Assembly (NCBI GenBank): GCA_903822075.1
Contig: CAIJNK010000009.1
Coordinates: 1 to 53,626 of the forward strand
From: an uncultured bacterium
GTDB lineage: Bacteria > Patescibacteriota > Minisyncoccia > Phycocordibacterales > GWA1-40-21
Direction: 5' to 3'
Length of the DNA: 53,626 nt
In this document: piece after piece, positions 1-9,029 of the stretch
How the letters are laid out: each line of letters opens with the position of its first letter
How positions within the stretch are numbered: position 1 is the first letter of the stretch
Made by a program: the position numbers and the translations under genes
The notes under the pieces: model-generated
The model's database searches: none
What the model saw: the letters and a program-made list of their open reading frames with translations, nothing else
Told to the model about the DNA's origin: nothing

Positions 1-9
1 ACTAATAAA

Positions 10-1233
10 TTATTCATACCGCAAGGCTTCAATCGGGTTAAGTTTTGAAGCCCGGCGAGCCGGATAATAACCAAAGATGATTCCGATAACGGCCGAAACT
101 CCAAACGCCAGCAAAACAGACATCAGAGAAATACTCGTTTGAATAATACCTAGGGTTGTGACTGTATAACCCACTGCCCACCCCAGGGCCACCCCAATTA
201 TTCCGCCGAGGAAGGTCATGGCTATTGCCTCAATCAGAAACTGTAAGTTAATATCCTTACTTTTGGCACCTATGGCTTTGCGCAAACCGATTTCTTTAGT
301 CCGCTCTGTAACAGTGGTGAGCATCATGTTCATAATACCGATACCACCCACAATAAGCGAGATACCAGCTACAGCGGCCAATAATAAAGTAAAGGTATTA
401 GTCACACTAGAAGCGGTAGCCACGATATCACTTTGATTCAGGACACTAAAATCAGCTGCGGTGGGATCAGTTATTTTATGACGAGTCAAAAGTAGGCCGG
501 TAATATCCGCTTGCATCTGGGTCATAATATCGGCACTGTCGGCCTGAACGCTTATGGTGGAAACATAATCAGCTCCAGCCAGAAATTTCTGTGCTGTAGC
601 TAGTGGAATAAAAATCATATCATCCTGGCTGCCAAAACCGGAGCCCCCCTTACTCTTAGTGACACCGATCACGTTAAACTGCATCCCTTTAATACGAATC
701 ATCTGCCCAGTTGGGTCAGCTCCCACGCCAAATAAATCATCGCGGGCTGTCGGCCCTAATACAGCCACCCGAGACAAGCTTTTGTCATTCTGATCAGAAA
801 TAAAACTACCGAGATCTATAGTGACATTTCTTACTGTCGGATAATCAACAGTTACGCCATCAACCGAAGTATTGGTGTTCGTACCTTTTGCCGTCACTTG
901 ATAGCGTCCAGATAAGTCCGGCGCCACAGCTTTAACGCCAGTGATACTTTGAGCTATAGCCGTGGCGTCTTCTGTTTTCAGGGTCCGGGCGGCGCCTCGG
1001 CCAGTATTAACCTGCACACCAGGTGTTCTTTGTGCTCCTGGCATTACCAAGAGTAAGTTAGAACCAATAGATTGTATGCTGGCTTGGATTGAACCTTGAG
1101 CCCCTTGACCAATGGAAATCATAGCGATCACCGAAGCAATACCAATGATAATACCAAGCATAGTCAAACCGGTCCGTACCTTATTGGCGGTTAAAGCAGA
1201 ATATGTTTCTTCTAAAACGTCGACTATTTTCAT
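10..1233 (-). CDS. MacB-like ABC exporter permease subunit
   Basis: A 407-residue inner-membrane permease of the MacB/FtsX type. One membrane segment lies near residues 18-45, followed by an extracytoplasmic MacB_PCD-like domain (about 50-265) and three C-terminal helices (about 275-400) with the FtsX-type segment around TERTKEIGLRKAIGA. The end (ARRASKLNPIEALRYE) is typical of the family. E. coli MacB carries ATPase and permease on one chain; here they are separate genes, as is common in Gram-positive and CPR genomes. It is the last gene of an operon, 8 nt after the ATPase gene, with the adaptor gene just before. It probably exports a peptide, lipid-linked molecule or drug with the adaptor; the substrate cannot be inferred. 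Confidence 0.93.
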   Translation of the reverse strand: MKIVDVLEETYSALTANKVRTGLTMLGIIIGIASVIAMISIGQGAQGSIQASIQSIGSNLLLVMPGAQRTPGVQVNTGRGAARTLKTEDATAIAQSITGVKAVAPDLSGRYQVTAKGTNTNTSVDGVTVDYPTVRNVTIDLGSFISDQNDKSLSRVAVLGPTARDDLFGVGADPTGQMIRIKGMQFNVIGVTKSKGGSGFGSQDDMIFIPLATAQKFLAGADYVSTISVQADSADIMTQMQADITGLLLTRHKITDPTAADFSVLNQSDIVATASSVTNTFTLLLAAVAGISLIVGGIGIMNMMLTTVTERTKEIGLRKAIGAKSKDINLQFLIEAIAMTFLGGIIGVALGWAVGYTVTTLGIIQTSISLMSVLLAFGVSAVIGIIFGYYPARRASKLNPIEALRYE

Positions 1234-1241
1234 AAAATTGG

Positions 1242-1946
1242 TTATTGATTAATTATTCTTCTTTTGTGTTTTTTATCATCAGAAATTATTTCTCCATCGC
1301 GGATAAAGATTATTCTTTCGGCGTGTTCCGCTACGTCATGTTCGTGCGTAATCAAAACTATCGTCCGGTTATGCTCCTTATTTAATCTCTGAAAAGTCCC
1401 CAGCACAATCTCCCCGGTTTTAGTATCCAAATTTCCAGTAGGCTCATCGGCGAGAATGATGGTGGGATTATTAACCAAAGCCCTGGCAATTGCCACTCTC
1501 TGAATTTGTCCGCCGGAAAGTTCATTGGATTTGTGTAAGAAATGTCCCTCATCCAGACCGGCGGAAACTAGAGCCTCTTTCGCCCTCTTTTCTCTTTCTT
1601 CTTTTGATACTCCCTCATAAATCAAAGGTAACATTACGTTTCGAAGAACAGTCGTCCTGGGTAAAAGATTAAAAGCTTGAAAGACAAAGCCAATTTTATC
1701 TTTACGGATGTCAGCCAACTCATCATCGGTAAATTTCGAAACATCGTGCTCGTCTAAGAAATATTTCCCGGTAGTTGGCGTATCCAGGGCCCCCAAAATA
1801 TGCATCAGAGTCGACTTGCCGGAACCGGATGGACCCATAATGGCGACAAATTCTCCGTCTTCAATCTTAAAACTGACTCCTTTCAGAGCATTGAAAGAAA
1901 CGTCACCGGTCTTATATGTTTTTGTGATATTTTTTACTTCGATCAT
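1242..1946 (-). CDS. MacB/LolD-type ABC transporter ATPase
   Basis: A 234-residue ABC ATPase. It has Walker A (GPSGSGKST, near 39-47), Q-loop (FVFQAFNLL), signature LSGGQIQRVAIARAL, Walker B (IILADEPTGNLD) and the H-loop (VLITHEHD). The N-terminus MIEVKNITKTYKTG and the LolD/MacB-type signature place it in the MacB/LolD/FtsE group. It drives the permease encoded 8 nt downstream and follows the adaptor gene by 5 nt, so the three are almost certainly co-transcribed. All catalytic motifs are intact. Confidence 0.95.
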   Translation of the reverse strand: MIEVKNITKTYKTGDVSFNALKGVSFKIEDGEFVAIMGPSGSGKSTLMHILGALDTPTTGKYFLDEHDVSKFTDDELADIRKDKIGFVFQAFNLLPRTTVLRNVMLPLIYEGVSKEEREKRAKEALVSAGLDEGHFLHKSNELSGGQIQRVAIARALVNNPTIILADEPTGNLDTKTGEIVLGTFQRLNKEHNRTIVLITHEHDVAEHAERIIFIRDGEIISDDKKHKRRIINQ

Positions 1947-1951
1947 CTTGT

Positions 1952-3655
1952 TTAATTCCCGGCTGGTCGGAATCCACCGGTTGTCGCCCGATTAGCCGTA
2001 CCAGCAGCTCTATTACCACCAAGTAAGCTACCGATCGAAGCAGTACTACTAGTTGTCTGAGCGGCAGAAGAAATAACGGTTTTGGTTACAATGTAATCTC
2101 CTTCTTTCAAACCACTCAGAATTTCAATTGAACTGTCATTGGAAGTACCAGTAGTCACTATTTGCTGTCTAGGTAAAACCGCCGACTCTACCCCTTGCCC
2201 ATTCAAATAACCCGCTGGCGGAATGTCAAATACTTCCACATAACTCTGACTGCCCTGAGTTTTAATGGCGCTTGACGGCACGGTTAAGACATCGGTTTTG
2301 GCTTCCGTAATTATGGACACGCTGACCGTCATGCCGGATTTAACCCGGTCATCATTCACGTCAAAACTGACCTGCACGCTATAACTCACCACTCCCTGGC
2401 TGACCGCCCCCACCAAATCCACCTCGGTCACGGTACCAGTTAAGGTCAAATCCGGCAGAGCGTCAAATGTGGCCGTAACTTTTTGCCCGGTTTTTATTTT
2501 AGCGGCATCGATTTCATTCAGTGATATTTCGGCAATCTTCTGTTTGGTGATCAGGGTAGCGACGGCGGTTCCATTACTGGCCGTATCCCCTTTTTTTATA
2601 TTCACCGCGGCAATAATTCCGTCAAAAGGAGCCGTCACGGAATAATTATCGAGATTCTTTTGGGCCTGACTGACGGACAGTTCGGAAGTGCGGAGGGTTA
2701 GTGTGTCCGGACCAGTTTGTAAATTCTTGAGGTCAGCTTGGGCGTTAGTTAGATTTATTTGTGCAGTATCGATAGAATTCGCTGTCGATGAAAGGCTGGA
2801 AACAATTCCTCCGGCTTTGGACACTAAAGACACAACCGAAGTGTAGGCAGCATCAGCCACGGTCTGACTTTTATTGATTTCGTTGTTTCTTAAATAGATA
2901 ACGGCATCTTGGGCATCTTTTGTTGCTTGAGAAATATTTAAGGAAACCGAATTAAATTCGGTAACAAAAGATTTAATAGTGGCGTTATCCGCTCCAGCCG
3001 ACAGACTTCGATATTTTATTATTAAATTACTCAGGAGGCGACTAGAATCGTCATGGCTGGTTTCAGCTTTATCTCGATAATTTTTCCCCACACCGGTTAA
3101 AGAATATCTTCCGGAGGACAAAAAACCAGTATTAAAATCGAATAGACTAGTCAAACCACTGTCGACGTCAGACAGGTCTGTCAGAGCGGTAGAAAGCGAA
3201 GTAACAGCGCTAGTATAAGAATCGGTTAAATTAGTCTGGGCTTGGGTGACGGCATTTTGATCTTTACGCAAAGTATCCGGATCAACGGTGACGAGCTTAT
3301 CGTAAGATAGTTTGGCATTTTCCAATTGATAGGCGGCATCGGTATTATCGATCTGAGCGATCAAAGTTCCAGCTTTAACTTCCTGACCCACCACGGCATT
3401 TAAATAGGTAAGCTCTCCGGACGCCTGGGTCTTTAAATCTACCTGGTCCGAAGCGGAAACCTGTCCTGTACCGCTAACTGTAGAAATGAGAGTTCCTCGT
3501 GTGACGGTTTCCACCGTATATAAAGTTCGACCGCTTGTACTCGTTAATGATTTGACGATCTGATAGCCAATTATAACAATAACAACAAGGGCGATAAAAC
3601 TTATTATCTTGTGCTTTAAAATATAAATCCAAATTTTTGTAAAAATATTTTTCAT
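1952..3655 (-). CDS. HlyD/MacA-like efflux adaptor (membrane fusion protein)
   Basis: A 567-residue membrane-anchored adaptor. One N-terminal membrane segment (about 13-32) is followed by a barrel-sandwich/lipoyl half motif (GTGQVSASDQVDLKTQASGE), a long helical region (about 110-320) and the second lipoyl half (YSVTAPFDGIIAAVNIKKGD). Beta-barrel and membrane-proximal domains with FDALPDLTLTGTVTEVD follow. It is longer than E. coli MacA (about 370 aa), mainly through an expanded helical hairpin and a Ser/Thr/Ala-rich tail. It should connect the exporter to the cell envelope; the role of the hairpin in a cell that may lack an outer membrane is unclear. Spacing is 5 nt to each neighbouring operon gene. 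Confidence 0.9.
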   Translation of the reverse strand: MKNIFTKIWIYILKHKIISFIALVVIVIIGYQIVKSLTSTSGRTLYTVETVTRGTLISTVSGTGQVSASDQVDLKTQASGELTYLNAVVGQEVKAGTLIAQIDNTDAAYQLENAKLSYDKLVTVDPDTLRKDQNAVTQAQTNLTDSYTSAVTSLSTALTDLSDVDSGLTSLFDFNTGFLSSGRYSLTGVGKNYRDKAETSHDDSSRLLSNLIIKYRSLSAGADNATIKSFVTEFNSVSLNISQATKDAQDAVIYLRNNEINKSQTVADAAYTSVVSLVSKAGGIVSSLSSTANSIDTAQINLTNAQADLKNLQTGPDTLTLRTSELSVSQAQKNLDNYSVTAPFDGIIAAVNIKKGDTASNGTAVATLITKQKIAEISLNEIDAAKIKTGQKVTATFDALPDLTLTGTVTEVDLVGAVSQGVVSYSVQVSFDVNDDRVKSGMTVSVSIITEAKTDVLTVPSSAIKTQGSQSYVEVFDIPPAGYLNGQGVESAVLPRQQIVTTGTSNDSSIEILSGLKEGDYIVTKTVISSAAQTTSSTASIGSLLGGNRAAGTANRATTGGFRPAGN

Positions 3656-3660
3656 AATAA

Positions 3661-4140
3661 TTAATTTGTTTTTATTGTTGAACTAGCGGCCATTGGAGCT
3701 GGCATGACACGAATAAATCTAGCGTCTATCTCACCTTGGTTATTTGCTTCTCCAAGTACAGAAACAAAATCACCAACATTAATACCCGAAGGTTTTATAT
3801 CGTCCCGGAATTTTCGAACTAAAGTTTGATCACTCATCAGGACTATTTTTTCAATGTTATTTTGCTCAGCCACGATCAAGGTGGAAGTACTTACCCTTAT
3901 AACCGGACCAACGGCCCCATGACCACCTGAAATATTATCAAAAGGCATTGCCGGACCTCTTTGCTCACCAAAAATGCGATTATAATTTTCACCTAAACGT
4001 CCGGAAAATTCCGCTTTTTTCAAGCCCAAAAACATGCCGGCCTGGAAGACAACTGCCAGCACTAGGACAATAACAATCCCAATTATAACACCTTTAAAAG
4101 TTTTTGATTGAATGCCTTCCTTGATATTGATCATGTTCAT
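3661..4140 (-). CDS. Membrane-anchored protein with DUF5666-like domain
   Basis: A 159-residue protein with an N-terminal membrane anchor (about 18-37) and an extracytoplasmic region. The C-terminal part (about 75-145), with VIRVSTSTLIVAEQNNIEKI, then GDFVSVLGEANNQGEIDARFIRV, resembles the small OB-like DUF5666 fold common in CPR surface proteins. It lies between the sigma-factor genes and the adaptor gene (5 nt before it), so it is probably an accessory or sensor component of the exporter. No catalytic motif is visible. ATG codons at 4140 and 4134 are both possible starts. Confidence 0.75.
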   Translation of the reverse strand: MNMINIKEGIQSKTFKGVIIGIVIVLVLAVVFQAGMFLGLKKAEFSGRLGENYNRIFGEQRGPAMPFDNISGGHGAVGPVIRVSTSTLIVAEQNNIEKIVLMSDQTLVRKFRDDIKPSGINVGDFVSVLGEANNQGEIDARFIRVMPAPMAASSTIKTN

Positions 4141-4167
4141 ATTTATGATAAAGCTAAACGTTAAATA

Positions 4168-4578
4168 TTAAATTAAACTGGCCGACATGCCAATCTTCTT
4201 ATAATCCCTCAAAGCGAACCTTAGACTAACGAGCAGGGTTAAAATCAAAACAAGAATGGAAGTGACTTGAAGAATGGGTAATGATTCTGCCAAAGACATA
4301 GAAAACTCCTTCCAATAAACAGCCACTGCGCCTGTATCAGTAAAGAGCAAAGATAAATAATTCCAGAAACCCGAGGTTTGCAATTGGTAAAAAATCTTTA
4401 TAATTAAAGGAAAAAGAGCAATAAATGAAAGGCTTCCGACTGCCCTAGAGATTACTACCTGAAGCCACCTTCTCTTTTCCTGTTCTCGATTGATCCGTAT
4501 AATAACCTTATCCGTCAAAAAGGCCAAATCTTGTTCGGCAACTATGTTTTTAAAGGCTTTTTTTAGGTTATTGCTCAT
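4168..4578 (-). CDS. Small membrane protein, candidate anti-sigma partner
   Basis: A 136-residue protein whose ATG directly abuts the TAA stop of the ECF sigma gene, suggesting translational coupling. The first 45 residues are soluble, helical and charged. Two membrane segments follow (about 45-65 and 98-120), with an extracytoplasmic loop between them. This order (short cytosolic helical region, membrane part, co-encoded with an ECF sigma factor) is that of a membrane anti-sigma factor, but no zinc-binding anti-sigma HxxxCxxC motif is present. The anti-sigma role is an inference from position alone. Confidence 0.7.
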   Translation of the reverse strand: MSNNLKKAFKNIVAEQDLAFLTDKVIIRINREQEKRRWLQVVISRAVGSLSFIALFPLIIKIFYQLQTSGFWNYLSLLFTDTGAVAVYWKEFSMSLAESLPILQVTSILVLILTLLVSLRFALRDYKKIGMSASLI

Positions 4579-5163
4579 TTACAGTTTTATACGCAATAAA
4601 AGCTTTTTTAGGTGCATAACACCTCGATAATGCTGGCTTTTGACAGTTTCGACTGGTCTATTGAGGACTTTAGCAATTTCCTCAATTGATAAATCATCAG
4701 CGTATTTTAGCAGTAAAACTTCGCGATAGAGCGGTGACAGTTTATTTAATGTTTCATTAAAAACATTTTGATCTTCAACTTTGGAGAATACTTCTTCGGC
4801 CGAAGGCTGGTCATCCGCTAGAGTGTCTTCTAAAATGTTCCCGCCATCTACACTATCAAATTCCGAAAAGGCCACATCCTTCTTCTTGCGCCAGTAATCA
4901 ATGACGGTATTCCGCGCAATGGAAAAAAGCCAGGTCTTGAAAGAATATTTTTCCTTATACCCCTTTATTTTTTTCCAGACTTTTACAAAGACCTCTTGGG
5001 TAATATCTTCTGTCGTATTTTTATCAATTATCAAGCCGTAAACGAAACGATATACGGACTTAATGTGCTTATTTATCAAGTACGGCAAAATCTCTTCCTG
5101 GCCAGCCAGATATTCCGCCACCAATTCCTTATCCTCCATTTTATCTAGGTCAAAATTATCCAT
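4579..5163 (-). CDS. ECF-type RNA polymerase sigma factor
   Basis: A 194-residue sigma-70 family protein. Region 2 is at about 25-95 (NTTEDITQEVFVKVWKKI, then SFKTWLFSIARNTVIDYWRK) and region 4 at about 130-185 (LSPLYREVLLLKYADDLSIE followed by IAKVLNRPVETVKSQHYRG). Regions 1.1 and 3 are absent, as in extracytoplasmic-function sigma factors. It is the first gene of the six-gene operon ending in the MacB-like permease, so it probably controls that operon. A -10-like TAAACT ends 9 nt before the ATG with no Shine-Dalgarno, matching the leaderless pattern of many genes here. Confidence 0.95.
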   Translation of the reverse strand: MDNFDLDKMEDKELVAEYLAGQEEILPYLINKHIKSVYRFVYGLIIDKNTTEDITQEVFVKVWKKIKGYKEKYSFKTWLFSIARNTVIDYWRKKKDVAFSEFDSVDGGNILEDTLADDQPSAEEVFSKVEDQNVFNETLNKLSPLYREVLLLKYADDLSIEEIAKVLNRPVETVKSQHYRGVMHLKKLLLRIKL

Positions 5164-5199
5164 ATAGATGGAAGTTTAACACATTCGAGTCAGATAAAT

Positions 5200-6660
5200 C
5201 TATTTTTCTAAATCTAAAGTATAATCAAAACGGATTTTACTGACAAAGTCTGGCACGTGACTAACCATGATCATGACCCCTTCATATTGATTTAGAGCTT
5301 CGGCAATGATTGGAATATGGCGGAAGTTAATATGGTTCGTCGGCTCGTCCAGAATCAAGATACCGGGCTTTTGGATAACCAGCCTGGCAAAAGCCACCAA
5401 ACCTTTTTGCCCTTCGGACAAACTACCAATCTTAGTACTCATAACGTCACCATTTATCAAAAAACCGGCGGCAACACTGCGCATCATTTCTTCGGAAATT
5501 TTAGCCGAAACTTCCGTGAGCGATTTGTGGACAGTATCTTCAAAATTCAACGTGGAAAAATCTTGGCGGTAATAACCAATAGTGACTCCCGGCGCGATCT
5601 TCGTTCCTTCCGCCTCATTCTTAGCAATCGCTTCAAGTAAAGTACTCTTACCAATACCGTTCGGCCCCTTCAATAATAAGTGCTGATTACGTCTCAATTT
5701 AATATCCGTCTTTCGGATAGACATCTTATGTGCCTTGATCATTTTGAATTTGGAAATATGAACCAGCTCGCCGATAATATCAGCCTGTGCCGGTATAGTG
5801 AAGGCTCGAATCGTTTTGTCTTCCTTACGCACATCGACTTTTTCTTCTTCCAACTCTTCGGCTTTTTCACGCATCCGTTTAGCCACCAAACGCAAACCAC
5901 CTCCCTTCATAGCAAAAGCATTAGCCTGATCTTTCTTGGCCTGGATTTCCTTCAGAAGTAAAGCATTCTTTCTATTTTCCCGATCCATCCTGGCGGTAAT
6001 CTGATCCCGCACATCGGTATAGTTGCCGGCATACTGTTCTATTTTTCTGGTATAGACGTCCAAGTAAAGCACCGCGTCCGTAAAGCTGTTCAAAAAATGC
6101 GCATCATGGGAAATAACGATTACCGTTTTATCATACTTGACCAAAAAATCAGTCAGGTGGGCAATGCCTGATTTATCCAGATTATTTGTCGGTTCATCCA
6201 AAAGCAGAATATCCGGTTTCTGAATCAAAGCCGAAGCCAGAAGTAACCGAGCCTGCTGTCCGCCGGAAAAAGAACGTACTATTCGGTCGTGAACTTTATC
6301 GTGACCTTTCAGATTTACCACTTCCAAAATATCATCGATTCGTGGATCGATATCGTAAACTTTTTCTTTGAAACATTTCTGAAAGAATTCCCTAACGGTC
6401 AGATCCAATTCATCTCGCGGTATCACCTGCCGGGACAAAGCAATGGAAACTCCATTGACAATATTTATTATGCCGTCATCAGGAATTAATTTCCCCGTAA
6501 TCAAGCCAAACAAGGTGCTTTTACCGGCACCGTTTTGCCCCATGATGGTGGTTTTGGTTCCCCGCCGCACGGAAAAATCCACCTCGGTCATCAGAGGGTA
6601 ATTCTCACCGTAACCAAAGCTCACTTTTTCAAATCTCAACACCGCTTCATCTTTTGCCAT
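5200..6660 (-). CDS. ABC-F family ATPase (translation factor/ribosome protection type)
   Basis: A 486-residue soluble protein with two ABC domains and no membrane segments. Domain 1 has Walker A GQNGAGKST and signature SFSGGQQARLLLASAL; domain 2 has GPNGIGKST and SLSEGQKGLVAFARLV. Both Walker B motifs (ILLLDEPTNNLD and ILILDEPTNHIN) are intact. The charged linker at about 225-285 corresponds to the ABC-F interdomain linker that reaches into the ribosomal tRNA site. Housekeeping EttA/Uup-like and resistance-type proteins cannot be separated by eye. A -10-like TATATT ends 10 nt before the ATG. Confidence 0.92.
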   Translation of the reverse strand: MAKDEAVLRFEKVSFGYGENYPLMTEVDFSVRRGTKTTIMGQNGAGKSTLFGLITGKLIPDDGIINIVNGVSIALSRQVIPRDELDLTVREFFQKCFKEKVYDIDPRIDDILEVVNLKGHDKVHDRIVRSFSGGQQARLLLASALIQKPDILLLDEPTNNLDKSGIAHLTDFLVKYDKTVIVISHDAHFLNSFTDAVLYLDVYTRKIEQYAGNYTDVRDQITARMDRENRKNALLLKEIQAKKDQANAFAMKGGGLRLVAKRMREKAEELEEEKVDVRKEDKTIRAFTIPAQADIIGELVHISKFKMIKAHKMSIRKTDIKLRRNQHLLLKGPNGIGKSTLLEAIAKNEAEGTKIAPGVTIGYYRQDFSTLNFEDTVHKSLTEVSAKISEEMMRSVAAGFLINGDVMSTKIGSLSEGQKGLVAFARLVIQKPGILILDEPTNHINFRHIPIIAEALNQYEGVMIMVSHVPDFVSKIRFDYTLDLEK

Positions 6661-6707
6661 TTGTCCATAGAATATAGCCCATTTTCGGGAAAATAGAAAG
6701 GGTCTTT

Positions 6708-7421
6708 TTATTTCTTATGGCCTGTAATACAAATAAAAACTGGCCGATCTCTAAATGGAAATACGGATCCGAATTCTTCTTCCCCACTTATCACCAGACC
6801 ATTTCCGGTTAATTGAGCTTCAATTTCTTCCAGTGTATGTTTATAAAAAATATTACGAGACATCGGATTTATCGGTACATTAACTTTTCCGTCAATTTTC
6901 TTTTTATCTTCTGTTGCGTCAAAATACATGGACCTCCAAAGATCATAAGTTTTTGGATTTGCGGTTATTATCAAAAATTTACCTCCTCTTTCCAAAACTC
7001 GGCTTAATTCTTTTGAGGGTGTATCTAAATCGTCGAGATGAAACCAAACATTCACGGAAAACGCCATGTCGACTGATCCAGCAGCAATCGGTAGAGCATA
7101 AGCATTACCAACCATAAAGTCTCTATTTTCTTTTGTGTATAGTTCCTTAGCTCTTTCAACTAATACGGGTGATGGTTCGACTCCTAAGTATCTAACCTCA
7201 CCGGATTGAACATGGTCAGCGCAGATACCTTGCCCGGAACCAATATCCAAGATTACTTTGGGTTTAAAGGTTTTAGTCCAGTTCTCCAATTTTGGATAAA
7301 TATCATTATCTCGAATCATTCCTTTTTCATTCTCGACTGAATTAATCCATTGTCTAGCTATCTCTTCATCTTCAAATGGATTCTCCAATTTTTCCAGATC
7401 ATCTTTGGTTTGCTCGTTCAT
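6708..7421 (-). CDS. SAM-dependent methyltransferase (class I)
   Basis: A 237-residue class I methyltransferase starting MNEQTKDDLEKLENPF. An ATG 27 codons further upstream exists, but the extra residues look non-coding and would overlap the neighbouring gene. Motif I is VILDIGSGQGIC, an acidic residue follows at VEPSPVL, and the post-motif region is GSVDMAFSVNVWFHLDDLD, as in the Methyltransf_11/UbiE group. The substrate cannot be told. It is separated from the ABC-F gene by 47 nt. Confidence 0.85.
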   Translation of the reverse strand: MNEQTKDDLEKLENPFEDEEIARQWINSVENEKGMIRDNDIYPKLENWTKTFKPKVILDIGSGQGICADHVQSGEVRYLGVEPSPVLVERAKELYTKENRDFMVGNAYALPIAAGSVDMAFSVNVWFHLDDLDTPSKELSRVLERGGKFLIITANPKTYDLWRSMYFDATEDKKKIDGKVNVPINPMSRNIFYKHTLEEIEAQLTGNGLVISGEEEFGSVFPFRDRPVFICITGHKK

Positions 7422-7498
7422 GATAGTAAAAGGATACTGTATTATCTGTGAAATAGAAAGAGGTACCGGATTTCTCCAGCGCCTCACAAAACTCGACC

Positions 7499-7942
7499 TC
7501 AAGCTGTCAGCCGCCCAAGTCTCATATCAGGAATCTTGTAACCCGCATCCCTCAACTCCCTCATTGCTGCAACGTTACCGAAGACTGCATCAAAAAGGCG
7601 TGTTTGCTTATGATCGAGGCTTTTCAGTGTTCCCGTTTTGCCCTTCTTGCCACCAGTGAAAAATTCACCGAGCATTGTGAAGTGCAAGGAGACCCAGTGA
7701 CTGTCACGAACGACTACAGGGTAACCGGTAGCAAATCGCCAGCAGTGCCCTTCGCCGTTTTCATCGGGACCACCAAACTGCATGACGGTATGAAGTTCTA
7801 CTTCAAACACTTCCACGACCCCCTCTTTGTCACGAACCGTAAACCTCACTGATTGCGCAGGGTGTTTCCGAAATGAGAGTGACTGTAAGAAGTCAAACTT
7901 CGACGGACCGCCAATGATATCCCATACCTGTGTGGTTTCCAT
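7499..7942 (-). CDS. Unknown protein, SD-led gene
   Basis: A 147-residue protein with no family I recognise. It has no signal peptide or membrane segment; the sequence is mixed alpha/beta, with a basic Gly/Lys patch (GGKKGKTG) near 105-112. The start at 7942 is chosen over an in-frame ATG at 7972 because AAGGAG lies 6 nt upstream of it. A strong promoter (TTGACA, 17 nt, TATTAT) about 110 nt upstream gives a leader of about 100 nt. This expression signal is unlike that of the flanking methyltransferase and EamA genes. Confidence 0.75.
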   Translation of the reverse strand: METTQVWDIIGGPSKFDFLQSLSFRKHPAQSVRFTVRDKEGVVEVFEVELHTVMQFGGPDENGEGHCWRFATGYPVVVRDSHWVSLHFTMLGEFFTGGKKGKTGTLKSLDHKQTRLFDAVFGNVAAMRELRDAGYKIPDMRLGRLTA

Positions 7943-8053
7943 AAGGAACTCCTTTGCTACTGACCTGCTCAATTAAATAGGGCGAGCGTTACCTCTTACA
8001 GGCCACATAAGCAACCTGCGTCCTGCCTTACAAGACAGAAAATACCCGTTAAA

Positions 8054-8082
8054 ATAATATATCTACCGCACCAATATGTCAA
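8054..8082 (-). promoter_or_regulatory. Promoter of the 147-aa unknown gene
   Basis: Reading the minus strand, TTGACA (8077-8082) is separated by exactly 17 nt from TATTAT (8054-8059). The predicted transcript starts near 8047, about 100 nt before the ATG at 7942. The leader contains an imperfect hairpin (CTGTCTT/AAGGCAG) and a possible 11-codon leader ORF. Confidence 0.75.
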
Positions 8083-8097
8083 TATTAGATCAGAAAA

Positions 8098-9012
8098 TTA
8101 ATACACCAACATGAAAGTTCCGACCAATAGAATAACGATCGCCACTATCCGTTGGGTTAAATGCTTTTTGGTAATTTCTTCTTTACCTAGAAACGGCAAA
8201 AATATCGTTATGAACAAACCGATTAAAAAGACAAACATCGGTTGCAGACCGTTTGCCAGATTCACAATGACAAGCGGAACCAGCAATGTGGCATAATTGG
8301 CGCAGAGCTTACCGCCGATATTTAGTATCTCGTTTATCACATTTATCAATATGACAAAGAATGAATTCTCTCTTATTAAAATCACAAACTCCCTCCGGTA
8401 ATTATTCATAAATATCAATAAATACAAAGCGACGGCTGCCGCCCCAAGATACTCCCAAAATACCGTTCGCCAAAAAGTTCCTTCTGTGGCTATAAACTTA
8501 AAAATCAGAAAGTGGACGGCAATCAACAATGAAGATAGCAGCATCAAAAAAAGAGGTTTAATTTTAAAACCAATTTTAAATTTACTGAAATCTATGGATA
8601 TCAGAACCGCACCAAAAATAATAAAGATACCGGCGATCGCCTGAAAGGGCGTGATTGTCTCTTTTAAAATAAGAAATCCCAAAATAAATGAAAAGATTGG
8701 GATGGTTTGATAAAGAGGGACAACAGAAGAGGCATCCTCGGTATTTAAGGCGTAGTAGTACGGAATATAGGCAATTATCAAGAGGGCGCCATTTAGGATA
8801 ATTATTATGCCATTAATGATACCGATACCAAGAATATTTCCGTGATAAAATAACAAAACAGCCAGTGAGAAAAAGAGGCCTATAATACCGACAAATATGG
8901 CGATTACTCCAGAATTGGCATTTTTAAGATATCGACCCAAGATATACTTGTCCACATGATTGGAAATTGCCCATAATAACGGCGAGAGGAAGGCTAAAAA
9001 ATACCAGTGCAT
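8098..9012 (-). CDS. EamA/DMT-family transporter
   Basis: A 304-residue integral membrane protein with about ten predicted helices in two EamA-like halves. The first half carries the typical ...SSVVPLYQTIPIFSFILGFL stretch before LKETITPFQ. Members move metabolites such as amino acids or nucleosides; the substrate is unknown. I prefer the ATG at 9012 (MHWYFLAFLSPLLWAIS). An upstream ATG at 9051 would overlap the CYTH gene and add a hydrophilic N-terminus. Confidence 0.88.
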   Translation of the reverse strand: MHWYFLAFLSPLLWAISNHVDKYILGRYLKNANSGVIAIFVGIIGLFFSLAVLLFYHGNILGIGIINGIIIILNGALLIIAYIPYYYALNTEDASSVVPLYQTIPIFSFILGFLILKETITPFQAIAGIFIIFGAVLISIDFSKFKIGFKIKPLFLMLLSSLLIAVHFLIFKFIATEGTFWRTVFWEYLGAAAVALYLLIFMNNYRREFVILIRENSFFVILINVINEILNIGGKLCANYATLLVPLVIVNLANGLQPMFVFLIGLFITIFLPFLGKEEITKKHLTQRIVAIVILLVGTFMLVY

Positions 9013-9029
9013 GATTTTAATATTGTGTT

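Noticed and set aside
7419-7502. Longer start for the methyltransferase gene
   Set aside because: The upstream ATG would overlap the neighbouring gene by a few bases, and residues 1-27 are unlike a methyltransferase N-terminus.
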